Positions 42,107-54,274 are shown, counted from the first letter of the stretch. The stretch is 64,000 nucleotides of DNA from an uncultured Phaeodactylibacter sp. (GCA_913057245.1 CAJXNH010000005.1:62001-126000), one strand, 5' to 3'. The notes: generated by a model not told the origin, from the letters alone. Numbers and translations are program-made.

Positions 42107-42342
42107 CAAGTGCTAAGCCGGAGGACGCAGAAATAGAATCCCGGTGATGCAGCTGTTGGAAGCGCTAGCGACCTTACAGATGCACGACCGGGAAGTCCTC
42201 CTGCCCGTGCAAGTGCTAAGCCGGAGGACGCAGAAATGAAATCCCGGTGATGCAGCTGTTGGAAGCGCTAGCGACCTTACAGATGCACAACCGGGAAGTC
42301 CTCCTGCCCGTGCAAGTGCTAAGCCGGAGGACGCAGAAATAG
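42091..42342. repeat. 103-bp tandem repeat (2.4 copies) carrying the tRNA-Trp 3' end
   Basis: Units start at 42091, 42194 and 42297; the third is partial (about 46 bp). Units 1 and 2 differ at three positions. Each unit begins with AGTCCTCCTGCCCGTG, the 3' strand of the tRNA-Trp T-arm and acceptor. Each contains a GTCCTCC/GGAGGAC hairpin and a CCCGGT...ACCGGG hairpin. The rest of the gap to secE holds a TCCCATAG/CTATGGGA hairpin at 42437-42480 and no clear promoter. Confidence 0.9.
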
Positions 42343-42525
42343 GACCTGCTGAGAAAGTGCAATAACTTATTGCAAAAGATGCAGGAAAAACCTGCTACCG
42401 GTGAAGTTAAATTTATTGGGCAAATTCATTTTTGAATCCCATAGATACAGCGGATAGTTGTGCTATGGGACATCCCTGTAAATTGAAGAAATAATTTTAG
42501 ACTTCAACTTAACAAGCGAGGTAAG

Positions 42526-42714
42526 ATGGAAAGGTTGAAATTGTACATTCTAGAGAGCTATAATGAGCTTGTTACTAAGGTAACCTGGCCATCATGGTCA
42601 AACCTGCAGAGCAGTACAGTCGTCGTTTTGGTGGCTTCCATTCTGCTCGCTTTGGTTATTTTCCTCATGGATGTTGTATCCAAGGGCGTACTGGACCAGA
42701 TTTACAGCCTCTAA
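42526..42714 (+). CDS. secE: Preprotein translocase subunit SecE
   Basis: The 62-residue inner-membrane subunit of SecYEG begins MERLKLYILESYNELVTKVT, includes the conserved WPSW motif and ends in a single transmembrane helix (STVVVLVASILLALVIFLMD). Length and position before nusG are typical for short bacterial SecE. Confidence 0.95.
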   Translation: MERLKLYILESYNELVTKVTWPSWSNLQSSTVVVLVASILLALVIFLMDVVSKGVLDQIYSL

Positions 42715-42733
42715 TTTTTCAGGATAATCCGTA

Positions 42734-43348
42734 ATGATGTCTGAGGACAACGAAAAGCATATTGAAGAAGAAGAAATCACTAACGAACCGTTAGAGTCTA
42801 CGGGCCCTGACAAAAAGTGGTATTCTCTTCGTGTTATTAGTGGTAAAGAACGTAAGATTAAAGAGCGAATTGAGCTTGAGATTGACCGTTCCAAATGGGG
42901 AGACTTCATTACGCAGGTACTGGTGCCAACAGAGAAGGTATATAAGATTCGCGCAGGCAAGAAGGTGATCTCCGAACGAAATATCCTTCCCGGCTATATC
43001 CTGATTGAAGCAATCCCCACCAAGTTGTCTGGTGAGATCATTCAGACTATCGCTAATATTCCTAACGTTATTCACTTTTTGGGTAAGAATAACCCCATCC
43101 CCATGCGCCCTTCCGAGGCCAACCGTATGCTGGGTAAAGTGGACGAATCGCAGGAGGCAGGTGAAGCAATGATTGAGCCGTTTATTGTTGGTGAAACCGT
43201 TAAGATCATCGATGGTCCTTTCAGCGAATTTGTTGGCGACATTCAGGAAGTCAACGATGAGAAGAAGAAGCTGAAGGTAATCGTAAAAATCTTCGGCAGG
43301 GGTACTGAGGTAGAGCTCAACTTTATGCAGGTAGAGAAGAACTCATAA
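42734..43348 (+). CDS. nusG: Transcription termination/antitermination factor NusG
   Basis: The 204-residue RNA polymerase-associated factor has an acidic N-terminal extension of ~30 residues. The NGN domain (KKWYSLRVISGKERKIKERI; ILPGYILIEAIPTKLSGEI) and C-terminal KOW domain (FIVGETVKIIDGPFSEFVGD) follow. ATG-ATG at 42734 leaves a choice of two adjacent starts. It is 19 bp after secE. Confidence 0.96.
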   Translation: MMSEDNEKHIEEEEITNEPLESTGPDKKWYSLRVISGKERKIKERIELEIDRSKWGDFITQVLVPTEKVYKIRAGKKVISERNILPGYILIEAIPTKLSGEIIQTIANIPNVIHFLGKNNPIPMRPSEANRMLGKVDESQEAGEAMIEPFIVGETVKIIDGPFSEFVGDIQEVNDEKKKLKVIVKIFGRGTEVELNFMQVEKNS

Positions 43349-43461
43349 GCAAACATGTTTTTTAGCTACAAGCTTTTGTCCCTGCGTTTTGACTGATGCA
43401 ACCAAAATGCAGGAGCTTCCCCTAAGCAACGTAGCCCCAAATATTTTTAAAGCGAGATACA

Positions 43462-43938
43462 ATGGCTAAGGAAATAGATACTTTTATCAAGCTGCAGGTT
43501 CGTGGTGGCGCTGCTAACCCCGCTCCTCCGGTAGGTCCGGCTCTTGGTGCTAAGGGGGTTAACATCATGGAGTTCTGTAAGCGTTTCAACGCGGAAACAC
43601 AGGACAAGCAGGGGCAGGTATTGCCGGTTGTAATTACAGTATTTAAGGACAAGTCTTTTTCTTTTGTAATTAAGACACCTCCCGCTGCTGTACAGCTTCT
43701 CAATGCTGCTAAACTTAAGAAAGGTTCTTCAGAGCCTAACCGCGACAAGGTAGGTACAGTAACCTGGGATGATTGTAAAGCAATTGCCGAGAACAAAATG
43801 GCTGACCTCAACTGCTTTACAGTAGAGTCAGCTATGAAGATGGTTGCAGGTACTGCCCGCAGTATGGGTATTGTTGTTAAAGGCACACCGCCCTGGATGA
43901 CTGCAGAAGAGGCAGCTGCCGCAGCTGCTGAGAACTAG
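43462..43938 (+). CDS. rplK: 50S ribosomal protein L11
   Basis: The 158-residue protein binds 23S rRNA at the GTPase centre. Conserved segments are [34 protein letters not shown] and [20 protein letters not shown]. The end carries an alanine-rich extension ([11 protein letters not shown]) slightly beyond usual L11 length. It is followed by rplA after 65 bp. Confidence 0.97.
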   Translation: MAKEIDTFIKLQVRGGAANPAPPVGPALGAKGVNIMEFCKRFNAETQDKQGQVLPVVITVFKDKSFSFVIKTPPAAVQLLNAAKLKKGSSEPNRDKVGTVTWDDCKAIAENKMADLNCFTVESAMKMVAGTARSMGIVVKGTPPWMTAEEAAAAAAEN

Positions 43939-44003
43939 AAAAACATTTTTAAGCAGGGAGTTCAGGCATTACCTGGACGCTATTCACCTCAAAATATTTC
44001 ACA

Positions 44004-44696
44004 ATGGCAAAAGTTGGAAAAAAGCGAGCTGCTGCCGAAGCTAAGGTTGACCGTAGCAAAAGCTACACCCTTGATGAAGCAGCTGCACTCGTAAAAGAAG
44101 TCAACACGACTAAGTTTGACGCTTCCGTTGACTTGCACATCCGCCTGGGCGTAGACCCCCGAAAAGCAGATCAGGCCATCCGTGGCACTGTTGTACTGCC
44201 GCACGGTACAGGTAAGACCAAGCGTGTTTTGGTATTCTGTACACCTGATAAGGAAGAGGAAGCTAAAGCAGCAGGCGCTGACTACGCTGGTCTTGACGAA
44301 CTGGTTCAAAAAGTGCAGGGTGGCTGGACAGACTTTGACGTTGTTGTGGCGATGCCACAGACAATGGCTCAGGTCGGTCGGCTCGGTCGTATTCTTGGTC
44401 CCCGTGGTTTGATGCCAAACCCAAAGACCGGAACCGTTACCCCTGATGTTGCCTCGGCAGTATCAGACGTTAAAGGCGGTAAGATTTCTTTCCGTGTAGA
44501 CAAATATGGTATTATTCACGCTTCCGTTGGCCGCGTGTCCTTTGAGCCACAAAAACTGGCTGAAAATGCAAAGGAACTGCTCGGAACACTGAGCCGTATG
44601 CGCCCTGCATCTGCGAAAGGTACATACATGCGCAGCGTTACAATGGCAAGTACGATGAGCCCTGGTATTCGGGTAGACGCCAAAAACATTGGTTAA
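44004..44696 (+). CDS. rplA: 50S ribosomal protein L1
   Basis: The 230-residue protein of the L1 stalk is often also a translational repressor of its own operon. It contains [40 protein letters not shown] and the C-terminal [20 protein letters not shown]. The length is standard. Confidence 0.97.
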   Translation: MAKVGKKRAAAEAKVDRSKSYTLDEAAALVKEVNTTKFDASVDLHIRLGVDPRKADQAIRGTVVLPHGTGKTKRVLVFCTPDKEEEAKAAGADYAGLDELVQKVQGGWTDFDVVVAMPQTMAQVGRLGRILGPRGLMPNPKTGTVTPDVASAVSDVKGGKISFRVDKYGIIHASVGRVSFEPQKLAENAKELLGTLSRMRPASAKGTYMRSVTMASTMSPGIRVDAKNIG

Positions 44697-44721
44697 GTAA
44701 ACTTTTCAAAACCGAAGAGCA

Positions 44722-45249
44722 ATGACTAGAGCAGAAAAGACAGCTACCATTGAGGCGTTGAAGGAAAAGCTATCCGGGGTAGAATACTTTTACCTCGCAG
44801 ATTCTTCTACGCTTACGGTAGAACAAATCAATAAATTCCGCGGCATGTGTTTCGAGAAGGGCGTGGAAATGAAGGTGGTAAAAAACACCCTCATCAAGAA
44901 AGCCCTCGAAGCAGCACCCGGGGAAAAGAATTACGAAGAACTTCATCAGGCACTCAAAGGGCATACAGCTATTCTCTTTACAGAGACCGCAAACGCACCT
45001 GCAAAACTGATTAAGGAATTCCGCAAAGATAGTGAGAAGCCTACGCTCAAAGCAGCTTATATCGAATCTGATGTTTACATCGGTGACGATCAGCTCGAAG
45101 CGCTGGCGAGCCTCAAGTCAAAGGAAGACCTGTTGGCAGAAGTTATTACACTGCTGCAGTCTCCTGCGAAGAACGTTATCAGCTCCCTCAAGTCAGGAGG
45201 TCAGACCATTTCCGGTCTGCTCAAGGCACTGGAGGAGCGCGCGGCGTAA
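44722..45249 (+). CDS. rplJ: 50S ribosomal protein L10
   Basis: The 175-residue stalk base protein anchors L7/L12 dimers. Features include VEYFYLADSSTLTVEQINKF, VVKNTLIKKALEA and a C-terminal helix for L12 binding (NVISSLKSGGQTISGLLKAL). It starts 25 bp after rplA. Confidence 0.96.
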   Translation: MTRAEKTATIEALKEKLSGVEYFYLADSSTLTVEQINKFRGMCFEKGVEMKVVKNTLIKKALEAAPGEKNYEELHQALKGHTAILFTETANAPAKLIKEFRKDSEKPTLKAAYIESDVYIGDDQLEALASLKSKEDLLAEVITLLQSPAKNVISSLKSGGQTISGLLKALEERAA

Positions 45250-45257
45250 TTCAACCT

Positions 45258-45279
45258 GGCAGCCCCAGGCGGGGCCGCC
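45258..45279 (+). other. GC-rich hairpin between rplJ and rplL
   Basis: GGC-a-GCCCC (45258-45266) pairs with GGGGC-c-GCC (45271-45279) around AGGC. It may adjust L10 versus L7/L12 levels. Confidence 0.45.
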
Positions 45280-45351
45280 CAATCCATACGGCTTCCAAGC
45301 TGTACGCACAATATATTTTTAAACGTACACTACTTCAAAAATTATCTTACA

Positions 45352-45732
45352 ATGGCAGATCTGAAAGAATTTGCAGAACAGCTGGTCAACCTCACTGTTA
45401 AGGAGGTCAACGAACTGGCAACTATCTTGAAAGAGGAATACGGCATTGAGCCTGCTGCTGCAGCTGTTGCAGTTGCTGCAGGTGGTGGCGCAGCCGATGG
45501 CGGTGCAGCTGCTGAAGAAAAGACTGAGTTCGACGTAATCCTGAAGTCTGCTGGTGCAGGCAAACTGAAAGTCGTTAAGGAAGTGAAAGGCTTGCTTGGC
45601 GTCGGTCTGAAAGAAGCGAAAGAACTGGTTGACGGCGCTCCTGGTACCATCAAAGAAGGTGTGCCTAAGGAAGAGGCTGAGAAAATCAAAGAAGCACTGG
45701 AAGGCGCCGGTGCTGAAGTAGAGCTGAAGTAA
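45352..45732 (+). CDS. rplL: 50S ribosomal protein L7/L12
   Basis: The 126-residue acidic stalk protein recruits translation factors. It has an N-terminal dimerisation domain ([20 protein letters not shown]), an Ala/Gly hinge (~40-55) and the C-terminal domain ([20 protein letters not shown]). The length is typical. Confidence 0.98.
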   Translation: MADLKEFAEQLVNLTVKEVNELATILKEEYGIEPAAAAVAVAAGGGAADGGAAAEEKTEFDVILKSAGAGKLKVVKEVKGLLGVGLKEAKELVDGAPGTIKEGVPKEEAEKIKEALEGAGAEVELK

Positions 45733-45750
45733 TCAGCACATACACAGGAA

Positions 45751-45835
45751 GGGGAGTAAGCAGGTTTCCCTTTTGGAAACAGCTTATTCCTCTCCCCTTA
45801 AGGCTTAGCGAGTTGGTCTCCAACTGGCTAAGCCT
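45751..45835 (+). other. Double hairpin between rplL and rpoB
   Basis: The first hairpin (45751-45797) stacks GGGGAG/CTCCCC, TAAGC/GCTTA and GTTTCC/GGAAAC. The second (45801-45835) is a 15-bp stem with one mismatch: AGGCTTAGC-g-AGTTGG against CCAACT-g-GCTAAGCCT. No U-tract follows. Position matches the attenuator/RNase III region between rplL and rpoB in other bacteria, reducing polymerase relative to ribosomal protein output. Confidence 0.6.
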
Positions 45836-45951
45836 ATCGTCGTATAGATAAGTTCACGGAAATTGAACTTTTTCCATAATTTTGGGTATTATTACAGCGG
45901 CTGCTTTTGAGAGAAAGCTCTTGACTGCCAAGAACACAAACAATATTGCCA

Positions 45952-48900
45952 ATGACGTCAAACGGTAAGGTATTGACCGCCGAAGAGAAGAGAGTGAACT
46001 TCGGCAAAATAAAGCTTCCCTCACCATACCCCGATCTTCTTGAAATCCAGTTAAAGTCCTTTCAGGAGTTTTTCCAGTTGGAAACAACCCCTGAAAACCG
46101 TATGAACGAAGGACTTTATAAGGTTTTTCAGGAGAATTTCCCTATCACGGATGCCAGGAACATTTTCGTTCTGGAATTTCTCGATTACTTCGTTGACCCT
46201 CCCCGCTACACCATCGATGAGTGTATGCAGCGAGGGCTTACCTATAGTGTGCCGCTGAAAGCTAAGCTGCGCCTGTCTTGTAATGACGAAGAGCACGTGG
46301 ATTTCCAAACCATCGTGCAGGATGTATTCCTCGGGAACATCCCCTACATGACACCCAAGGGTACCTTCGTGATTAATGGTGCTGAACGGATCATAGTGTC
46401 ACAGCTGCACCGTTCGCCAGGGGTATTCTTTGGGCAAAGCTTCCACCCCAATGGAACTAAAATCTACTCTGCCCGTGTGATCCCGTTCAAGGGGGCATGG
46501 ATGGAATTCGCCACCGACATCAATACGGTGATGTATGCTTACATCGACCGTAAGAAGAAGTTCCCGGTAACAACGCTGATGCGGGCCATCGGTTACGATA
46601 CGGATAAAGCCATTCTCGATATCTTCGACCTCGCAGACGAAGTGCCGGTCACTCGCGATGGGCTCGAAAAAGCCATCGGTCGTAAGCTCGCTGCACGGGT
46701 ACTACGGAGCTGGTCAGAGGATTTCGTAGATGAAGATACCGGTGAAGTGGTTACCATTGAGCGGAATGAAATTATCCTGGAGCGCGATATTGTACTCGAT
46801 GAGGACAATATTGAGCTTATCCTCAATGCAGAAACAGAAACGGTTATCCTGCAAAAGGATGAAATTGACCAGGATTACTCCATTATATACAACACACTGC
46901 AAAAAGACCCTTCCAGTTCTGAAATGGAAGCGGTGCAGTACATTTACCGACAGCTGCGCGGAACAGATCCACCCGATGAAGAAACTGCACGTGGTATCAT
47001 CGATAAGCTGTTCTTCTCCGATAAGCGTTACAATCTCGGAGAAGTAGGCCGGTACAAGATCAACCGCAAGCTGAAGCTGGATATTGATAAAGAGACCCTG
47101 GTACTCACTCGCGAGGATATCATCTCTATCGTGAAATACCTGGTAAGCCTGATCAACCAGAAAGCAGAAATTGATGACATTGACCACCTGAGCAACCGCC
47201 GCGTACGTACAGTGGGCGAGCAGCTCTATGCGCAGTTCGGTGTAGGTCTGGCACGTATGGCCCGTACCATCCGTGAGCGTATGAACGTTCGGGATAACGA
47301 GGTCTTTACGCCAATTGACCTCATCAATGCGCGAACGTTGTCTTCTGTGATCAACTCTTTTTTCGGAACCAGCCAGTTGTCTCAGTTCCTGGATCAGACC
47401 AACCCGCTGTCTGAAATTACGCACAAGCGGCGTATTTCTGCCCTCGGGCCAGGTGGTCTTTCCAGAGAGCGTGCCGGCTTTGAGGTACGTGATGTTCACT
47501 ATTCTCACTACGGGCGCCTTTGTACCATTGAGACACCGGAAGGTCCGAACATCGGTCTGATCTCTACCCTTTGCGTCCACGCGAAGGTGAATAAGATGGG
47601 CTTCCTGGAAACTCCTTACCGGAAAGTAACTTCCGGGTCTGTAGAGGTGAAACTGGAACCCGAATATCTGTCAGCTGAGGGCGAAGATTTTAAGCGGATC
47701 GCTCAGGCGAATGCTCCAATCACGGAGAAAGGCGCCTTTGAGTCTGACCGTATTAAATGCCGTGAACACGGTGACTTTCCCGTACTGACGCCGGATGAAA
47801 TCGAGTATATGGACGTTGCCCCTAACCAGATTGTTGGGGTATCGGCTTCCATGATTCCTTTCCTTGAGAACGATGACGCCAACCGTGCCCTGATGGGATC
47901 AAACATGCAGCGTCAGGCTGTTCCATTGTTGCGTCCGCACTCACCAGTTGTGGGTACCGGACTGGAAGGTAAAGTAGCCCGTGACTCCCGTATGCTGATC
48001 AATGCAGAGGGCGATGGTGTGGTGGAATATGTTGATGCAAATGAGATCATCATCCGCTACGACCGGACCGACGAGGAGCAACTGGTTTCTTTCGAAGACA
48101 ACCGGAAGATTTACAAGCTGATCAAGTTCCGCCGGACAAACCAGGGGACAAGCATTAACCTGAAGCCGATCGTGAAGCGTGGACAGCGCGTTACCAAAGG
48201 GCAAATCCTTTGTGACGGCTACGCTACCGAGAAGGGCGAGCTGGCACTAGGCCAAAACCTGAAGGTGGCATTCATGCCCTGGAAAGGCTACAACTTTGAG
48301 GATGCGATTGTACTCTCTGAGCGTGTAGTCCGCGAGGATATCTTCACTTCCATCCACATCGAGCACTTCGAGATGGACGTACGGGATACCAAACTCGGCG
48401 AGGAAGAACTGACCAATGATATTCCAAACGTCAGTGAAGAAGCCACCAAAGACCTGGACGAAAATGGTATCATCCGGGTTGGTGCATGGGTGCGCGAGAG
48501 CGATATCCTGATTGGTAAGATTACACCTAAGGGTGAGTCTGATCCGACGCCGGAAGAAAAGCTCCTCCGTGCGATCTTCGGTGACAAAGCCGGTGATGTA
48601 AAGGACGCCTCCATGAAAGCGCCTCCTTCCACTAAGGGTGTGATCATTGACAAGCAGCTCTTTGCCCGCGCTAAGAAGGACAAGGTTCAGAAAGCACAGG
48701 AAAAGGAACTGCTCACAAAGCTGGAAGATCAGCATAAGATTGCGCTCAACGAGCTCAAGACGATCCTGATTGATAAGCTGCTGATCCTGATCAAGGGTAA
48801 GGTGTCTCAGGGCGTGAAGAGTATCTATAATGAGCCCATCATTCCTAAAGGCACGAAGTTCACGCAGTCTCAGTTACGTGAAGTGGACTACACTAGCGTT

Positions 48901-49773
48901 GACTACACAGGCTGGACGGACAATGACGATACCAATAGCCTTATTGCCAAGTTGCTGCACAATTACAGCATCAAGGTGAACGAGGAAGTGGGGCGTTACA
49001 AGCGTGAGAAGTTCAACATCAGCATTGGTGATGAGCTGCCCGCAGGCGTACTCAAGCTAGCCAAAGTCTACATGGCGAAAAAGCGTAAGCTTCGTGTAGG
49101 TGATAAACTTGCAGGCCGCCACGGTAACAAAGGTATCGTTTCCCGGATCGTGCGTATCGAGGATATGCCATTCCTGGAAGATGGTACAGCGGTTGACATC
49201 GTGCTGAACCCGCTGGGTGTACCTTCCCGTATGAACCTCGGACAGATTTTCGAGACCGTACTGGGCTGGGCAGGTGAGAAGCTGGATATGAAGTTTGGTA
49301 CGCCAATCTTCGACGGTGCCAGCAAAGAGGAGATCGATGAATACATTCAGCAGGCCGGATTGCCAAGCCTTGGTCAGACGTATCTTTACGATGGTGAGAC
49401 CGGCGACCGTTTCCATCAGCAAGCTACAGTGGGCGTGATCTACATGCTGAAGCTGTCGCACATGGTGGATGACAAGATGCACGCACGTTCTATCGGGCCA
49501 TACTCGCTCATTACACAGCAGCCACTGGGCGGTAAAGCACAGTTTGGTGGTCAGCGTTTTGGTGAGATGGAGGTTTGGGCACTGGAAGCATTCGGTGCAT
49601 CCAACATTCTGCAGGAACTGCTCACGATCAAGTCGGACGACATCAATGGCCGTGCGAAGGCTTACGAGTCGATTGTGAAAGGCGACCCACTACCGGACCC
49701 AAGTATTCCGGAGTCATTCAACGTACTGGTGCATGAGCTTCGCGGCCTGGCACTGGATGTGAAGTTTGACTAG
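45952..49773 (+). CDS. rpoB: DNA-directed RNA polymerase subunit beta
   Basis: The 1273-residue core subunit starts [20 protein letters not shown]; an in-frame TTG two codons upstream is unlikely. The rifampicin region reads [20 protein letters not shown] followed by [13 protein letters not shown]. Other hallmarks are [39 protein letters not shown] and the C-terminal [18 protein letters not shown]. The stop is TAG. Confidence 0.98.
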   Translation: MTSNGKVLTAEEKRVNFGKIKLPSPYPDLLEIQLKSFQEFFQLETTPENRMNEGLYKVFQENFPITDARNIFVLEFLDYFVDPPRYTIDECMQRGLTYSVPLKAKLRLSCNDEEHVDFQTIVQDVFLGNIPYMTPKGTFVINGAERIIVSQLHRSPGVFFGQSFHPNGTKIYSARVIPFKGAWMEFATDINTVMYAYIDRKKKFPVTTLMRAIGYDTDKAILDIFDLADEVPVTRDGLEKAIGRKLAARVLRSWSEDFVDEDTGEVVTIERNEIILERDIVLDEDNIELILNAETETVILQKDEIDQDYSIIYNTLQKDPSSSEMEAVQYIYRQLRGTDPPDEETARGIIDKLFFSDKRYNLGEVGRYKINRKLKLDIDKETLVLTREDIISIVKYLVSLINQKAEIDDIDHLSNRRVRTVGEQLYAQFGVGLARMARTIRERMNVRDNEVFTPIDLINARTLSSVINSFFGTSQLSQFLDQTNPLSEITHKRRISALGPGGLSRERAGFEVRDVHYSHYGRLCTIETPEGPNIGLISTLCVHAKVNKMGFLETPYRKVTSGSVEVKLEPEYLSAEGEDFKRIAQANAPITEKGAFESDRIKCREHGDFPVLTPDEIEYMDVAPNQIVGVSASMIPFLENDDANRALMGSNMQRQAVPLLRPHSPVVGTGLEGKVARDSRMLINAEGDGVVEYVDANEIIIRYDRTDEEQLVSFEDNRKIYKLIKFRRTNQGTSINLKPIVKRGQRVTKGQILCDGYATEKGELALGQNLKVAFMPWKGYNFEDAIVLSERVVREDIFTSIHIEHFEMDVRDTKLGEEELTNDIPNVSEEATKDLDENGIIRVGAWVRESDILIGKITPKGESDPTPEEKLLRAIFGDKAGDVKDASMKAPPSTKGVIIDKQLFARAKKDKVQKAQEKELLTKLEDQHKIALNELKTILIDKLLILIKGKVSQGVKSIYNEPIIPKGTKFTQSQLREVDYTSVDYTGWTDNDDTNSLIAKLLHNYSIKVNEEVGRYKREKFNISIGDELPAGVLKLAKVYMAKKRKLRVGDKLAGRHGNKGIVSRIVRIEDMPFLEDGTAVDIVLNPLGVPSRMNLGQIFETVLGWAGEKLDMKFGTPIFDGASKEEIDEYIQQAGLPSLGQTYLYDGETGDRFHQQATVGVIYMLKLSHMVDDKMHARSIGPYSLITQQPLGGKAQFGGQRFGEMEVWALEAFGASNILQELLTIKSDDINGRAKAYESIVKGDPLPDPSIPESFNVLVHELRGLALDVKFD

Positions 49774-49815
49774 GTCCCGCTTTTGCTGCAGCCTAACAAA
49801 TAAGATTGTTTCACT

Positions 49816-49837
49816 GGGGCAGCCCTGGCGCTGCCCC
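49816..49837 (+). other. Hairpin in the rpoB-rpoC spacer
   Basis: GGGGCAGC (49816-49823) pairs perfectly with GCTGCCCC (49830-49837) around CCTGGC. It precedes the rpoC ATG by 16 nt, so the upstream TTG (49806) in the same frame is not a credible start. Confidence 0.5.
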
Positions 49838-49853
49838 ATACCAACAATACCAT

Positions 49854-52800
49854 ATGTCCTTTAAGAAACAGAATAATATTCAGACCCAAAACTTCGACAG
49901 TATCACCATTAGTCTGTCCTCTCCGGATGAGATTCTGGAGCGTTCCTACGGTGAGGTGCTGAAGCCGGAAACGATCAACTACCGCTCCTACAAACCGGAG
50001 CGTGATGGTCTGTTTTGCGAACGCATCTTTGGACCGGTAAAAGACTATGAGTGCTACTGTGGTAAATACAAGCGTATCCGCTACAAGGGTATCGTTTGTG
50101 ACCGTTGTGGAGTAGAGGTGACGGAAAAGAAAGTCCGCCGTGAGCGCATGGGGCACATCAAGCTGGTGGTCCCTGTGGTACACATCTGGTTCTTCAAATC
50201 ACTGCCCAACAAGATTGGCTACTTGCTTGGGCTTTCCTCCAAGAAGCTGGAAAGCATCATTTACTACGAGCGTTATGTAGTGATTCAGCCTGGTGTGAAA
50301 GAGGAAGAAGGTGTAGCCAAAATGGACCTCCTGACGGAAGAAGAGTACCTGGAAATTCTGGATACCCTGCCGCAGGACAACCAAATGCTGGACGATGAGG
50401 ATCCGAATAAATTCATGGCTAAGATGGGAGCGGATGCTGTCCGTGACCTGTTGATGCGCCTTGATTTGGATCAGTTGTCCTTTGCTCTGCGCCATCAGGC
50501 AGCCAATGAAACTTCGCAGCAGCGTAAGTCGGAGGCACTCAAGCGCCTTCGGGTAGTGGAAGCTTTCCGTGATGGGCTGACTCGTATTGAAAACCGTCCG
50601 GAATGGACGATCATTCAGTACCTGCCGGTTGTACCACCTGAACTGCGCCCGCTTGTACCGTTGGATGGTGGCCGTTTTGCCAGTTCTGACCTGAACGACT
50701 TATACCGCCGGGTAATCATCCGGAACAACCGTCTCAAGCGTCTGCTCGAAATCAAAGCACCGGAAGTAATCCTGCGTAACGAGAAACGGATGCTGCAGGA
50801 GGCCGTGGATTCCCTCTTCGACAACTCCCGTAAATCCAATGCAGTCAAAGCTGAGGGCGGACGGGCACTGAAGTCGCTGAGTGATATTCTTAAAGGTAAG
50901 CAGGGACGTTTCCGTCAAAACCTGCTCGGTAAGCGTGTGGACTACTCCGGCCGTTCGGTGATCGTTGTAGGACCAACGCTCAAGCTTCACGAATGCGGTA
51001 TTCCAAAGGCGATGGCTGCTGAGTTGTTCAAGCCATTTGTGATCCGTAAGCTGATCGAGCGTGGCATTGTTAAGACGGTTAAGTCTGCTAAGAAACTTGT
51101 AGATCGTAAGGACCCCATTATCTGGGAAATCCTCGAGAATATACTGAAAGGGCATCCGGTTATGCTTAACCGGGCACCTACGCTGCACCGTCTCTCCATT
51201 CAGTCCTTCCAGCCGAAGCTGATTGAGGGCAAGGCGATTCAGCTGCACCCACTGGTATGTGGTGCCTTTAACGCCGACTTTGACGGTGACCAGATGGCGG
51301 TACACGTGCCATTGAGCCATGCTGCAATTCTGGAAGCGCAGGTACTCATGTTGTCTTCTCACAACATGCTGAACCCGCAAAACGGCTCGCCAGTCACCCT
51401 GCCTTCTCAGGACATGGTACTGGGGCTATACTATATCACCAAGGAGCGTCGCTCTACCGAGGAGATCAAAGTGAAAGGCGAAGGTCGTCGCTTCTATTCT
51501 CCGGAAGAGGTGATGATTGCCTACAACGAAGAGCAGCTTGACCTGCACGCCTCCATTAAGGTACGCGTGAAGGTAGAAAATGAAGAAGGAGAGCTGGTCA
51601 ACAAGCTTGTTGAGACCACTACAGGACGGGTGATGTTTAACCAAAATGTGCCTGAAGGTGTACCTTTCGTCAATGTACTGTTGACGAAGAAGAACCTGAA
51701 GCGGGTCATTGGTGACGTGATTGAGCGGACTGACTTTGCAGTTACGGCAGCCTTCCTTGACGCGATCAAGGAAATGGGCTTCCTCTGGGCCTTCAAAGGT
51801 GGTCTGTCCTTCAACCTTGGTGACCTGATCGAGCCTTCTGTTAAAATCAATACGCTGGAAGAAGCGCAAGCTGAGGTGGATGAAGTCTGGGACAACTACA
51901 ACATGGGCCTCATCACCAACAACGAACGCTACAACCAGATTATCGATAAGTGGACCTATGCGGATAACCGCATCACGGATGTACTGATGAAGGAGCTGGC
52001 TTCTCACAAGCAGGGCTTCAACTCCGTATTCATGATGCTGGACTCCGGAGCACGGGGTTCCAAACAGCAAATTAAGCAGCTTTGCGGTCTGCGTGGACTG
52101 ATGGCGAAGCCGCGGAAATCTGGTGATACCGGCGGAGCGGTTATCGAAAACCCAATTCTGTCCAACTTCGTAGACGGTCTGTCCGTACTGGAGTACTTTA
52201 TCTCTACGCACGGTGCCCGTAAGGGTCTGGCGGATACCGCCCTGAAGACAGCGGATGCGGGTTACCTGACACGTCGTCTGGTGGATGTCGCCCAGGACGT
52301 GGTCATCCACGAGGATGATTGCAATACGCTTCGTGGTATCGAAACCACTGCACTTCTGGACAACGACAAAGTGGTCGAGGACCTGAAATCCCGTATTGCA
52401 GGCCGTTTCACGCTGCATGATGTCCTGCATCCGGAGACCGAAGAGGTCATGCTCAAAGCCGGAGAGTACATCACAGAGGCGATGGCTGCTAAAATTGAAG
52501 AGGCAGAAGTAGAATCAGTGACCATCCGTTCCGTACTGACGTGCGACACCAAGCGCGGTGTCTGTGCGAAGTGCTATGGTAAGAACCTGGCAACGGGCCG
52601 TACGGCTGAGTCGGGTGATGCCGTGGGTATCATCGCTGCACAGTCCATCGGTGAGCCGGGTACGCAGCTGACCCTGCGGACCTTCCACGTAGGTGGTATC
52701 GCATCGGTTTCCAAGTCAGAATCCGAAATCGTTTCCAAGTTTGAAGGTAAGATCGAATTCGATAGTATCCGGACAACAGAAATGGTAGAAGAGCCTGGTG

Positions 52801-54158
52801 AAGAGAAGGACATCGTACTGTCCCGTACAGGTGAAATCCGGATTGTAGACGCCAAGTCAGGCAAGCAATTCGCGAGCCACTACGTTCCTTACGGTGCCAA
52901 CCTGCACGTGAAGGAAGGGCAGAAGATCAAGAAAGGGGATATGATTGCGGACTGGGATCCGTTCAACGCTGTAATTATCTCTGAATTCTCTGGTGTAGCC
53001 AAGTTCGAGTCTATCGAAGAAGGTGTGACTTACCGTGTTGAGCGGGACGATCAGACGGGCTACGCAGAGAAGGTGATCGTAGAAAGTAAGAACAAGCGCA
53101 AAATCCCAACCGTCAAAATCGTAAGTGCAGACGGAGAGGAATTGCGGAGTTATAACCTGCCGGTGGGCTCTTACCTATCTATTGATGAGGGCGATACGAT
53201 CCGCGCCGGTCAGAAGATTGCCAAGATCCCACGGAAGCTGGGTAAGATTGCCGATATCACCGGTGGTCTGCCACGGGTAACGGAGCTTTTCGAGGCTCGT
53301 AATCCATCCAATCCTGCTGTGGTTTCTGAAATCGACGGTGTGGTATCCTTCGGTAAGATCAAGCGCGGTAACCGCGAGGTGATGGTCGAAGCGAAAGATG
53401 GTCAGAAGCGTAAGTACCTGATCGGTCTTTCCAAGCACATCCTGGTACAGGAGGGTGACTTCGTTCGCGCAGGCACACCACTGTCTGACGGTGCAACTGC
53501 GCCACGCGACATCCTGAATATCAAAGGGCCATTTGCTGTACAGTCTTACCTGGTCAACGGGGTACAGGAAGTATACCGGGCACAGGGTATCACCATCAAC
53601 AACAAGCATATTGAGGTGATCGTGCGTCAGATGATGCGCCGCGTGCAAATCGAGGATCCGGGTGATACCAGCTTCCTCGAAGGCGAAGCGGTTGAGAAGT
53701 ACCAATTCTTGGAGCAGAACGACTGGATTTTCGATAAGAAAGTCGTTACCGAGTCTGGCGACTCCAACAAGCTGCGCCCGGGACAACTCGTGACTTTGCG
53801 TCAGCTGCGGGAAGAAAATTCTCAGCTGCGCCGCAATGACCTCGAACTGGTACAATACCGCGATGCAGTGCCTGCGACATCAAGCTCGCTCCTGCAGGGT
53901 ATTACGAAGTCTTCTCTGGGTACGGAAAGCTGGATTTCTGCCGCTTCCTTCCAGGAAACGACTAAGGTACTCAGCACAGCAGCGATCGGTGCCAAAATGG
54001 ACTTCCTCAACGGCCTGAAAGAGAACGTCATCGTTGGTAAGCGCATCCCGGCTGGTACGGGCATGCGCGAGTACGAAGACCTCTTTGTGACCACCATGGA
54101 AGCACACGAGGCACACGAAGCACGCCGCAAGCAATTAGAAGAAGTAGCGGAAGAGTAA
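49854..54158 (+). CDS. rpoC: DNA-directed RNA polymerase subunit beta'
   Basis: The 1434-residue subunit starts [19 protein letters not shown]. The first zinc-binding module reads [20 protein letters not shown]. The catalytic magnesium loop NADFDGD is at residues 473-479, with the bridge/trigger region further on ([20 protein letters not shown]). The second zinc cluster is [13 protein letters not shown]. Sandwich-barrel insertions precede the C-terminal end. It closes the ribosomal protein-polymerase operon and is followed directly by a terminator. Confidence 0.98.
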   Translation: MSFKKQNNIQTQNFDSITISLSSPDEILERSYGEVLKPETINYRSYKPERDGLFCERIFGPVKDYECYCGKYKRIRYKGIVCDRCGVEVTEKKVRRERMGHIKLVVPVVHIWFFKSLPNKIGYLLGLSSKKLESIIYYERYVVIQPGVKEEEGVAKMDLLTEEEYLEILDTLPQDNQMLDDEDPNKFMAKMGADAVRDLLMRLDLDQLSFALRHQAANETSQQRKSEALKRLRVVEAFRDGLTRIENRPEWTIIQYLPVVPPELRPLVPLDGGRFASSDLNDLYRRVIIRNNRLKRLLEIKAPEVILRNEKRMLQEAVDSLFDNSRKSNAVKAEGGRALKSLSDILKGKQGRFRQNLLGKRVDYSGRSVIVVGPTLKLHECGIPKAMAAELFKPFVIRKLIERGIVKTVKSAKKLVDRKDPIIWEILENILKGHPVMLNRAPTLHRLSIQSFQPKLIEGKAIQLHPLVCGAFNADFDGDQMAVHVPLSHAAILEAQVLMLSSHNMLNPQNGSPVTLPSQDMVLGLYYITKERRSTEEIKVKGEGRRFYSPEEVMIAYNEEQLDLHASIKVRVKVENEEGELVNKLVETTTGRVMFNQNVPEGVPFVNVLLTKKNLKRVIGDVIERTDFAVTAAFLDAIKEMGFLWAFKGGLSFNLGDLIEPSVKINTLEEAQAEVDEVWDNYNMGLITNNERYNQIIDKWTYADNRITDVLMKELASHKQGFNSVFMMLDSGARGSKQQIKQLCGLRGLMAKPRKSGDTGGAVIENPILSNFVDGLSVLEYFISTHGARKGLADTALKTADAGYLTRRLVDVAQDVVIHEDDCNTLRGIETTALLDNDKVVEDLKSRIAGRFTLHDVLHPETEEVMLKAGEYITEAMAAKIEEAEVESVTIRSVLTCDTKRGVCAKCYGKNLATGRTAESGDAVGIIAAQSIGEPGTQLTLRTFHVGGIASVSKSESEIVSKFEGKIEFDSIRTTEMVEEPGEEKDIVLSRTGEIRIVDAKSGKQFASHYVPYGANLHVKEGQKIKKGDMIADWDPFNAVIISEFSGVAKFESIEEGVTYRVERDDQTGYAEKVIVESKNKRKIPTVKIVSADGEELRSYNLPVGSYLSIDEGDTIRAGQKIAKIPRKLGKIADITGGLPRVTELFEARNPSNPAVVSEIDGVVSFGKIKRGNREVMVEAKDGQKRKYLIGLSKHILVQEGDFVRAGTPLSDGATAPRDILNIKGPFAVQSYLVNGVQEVYRAQGITINNKHIEVIVRQMMRRVQIEDPGDTSFLEGEAVEKYQFLEQNDWIFDKKVVTESGDSNKLRPGQLVTLRQLREENSQLRRNDLELVQYRDAVPATSSSLLQGITKSSLGTESWISAASFQETTKVLSTAAIGAKMDFLNGLKENVIVGKRIPAGTGMREYEDLFVTTMEAHEAHEARRKQLEEVAEE

Positions 54159-54182
54159 AATCGGAAGCTTAGGATAAAATGT

Positions 54183-54217
54183 AAGCCCCCTTCTGGTCAT
54201 GCCGGGAGGGGGCTTTT
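54183..54217 (+). terminator. Intrinsic terminator after rpoC
   Basis: AAGCCCCCT (54183-54191) pairs with AGGGGGCTT (54207-54215), followed by TTTT. Canonical. Confidence 0.88.
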
Positions 54218-54274
54218 TTGTGTAAGGACCTGAAGGCTTTCCCCCAAAAAATCCCTAAATTCCCCGTAAAAAAG

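Noticed and set aside
41819-42109. Minus-strand frame of 96 codons over tRNA-Trp and the tuf end
   Set aside because: It is the antisense of tRNA-Trp and of a highly expressed gene, with no protein-like features.
42091-42342. Additional tRNA genes in the tandem repeat
   Set aside because: Only the last 16 nt of tRNA-Trp recur; no D-arm, anticodon arm or 5' acceptor strand is present.
50700-52430. Long minus-strand frames (226 and 334 codons) inside rpoC
   Set aside because: They are antisense shadows caused by strong codon bias in rpoC; same for frames opposite tuf, rpoB and lysS.
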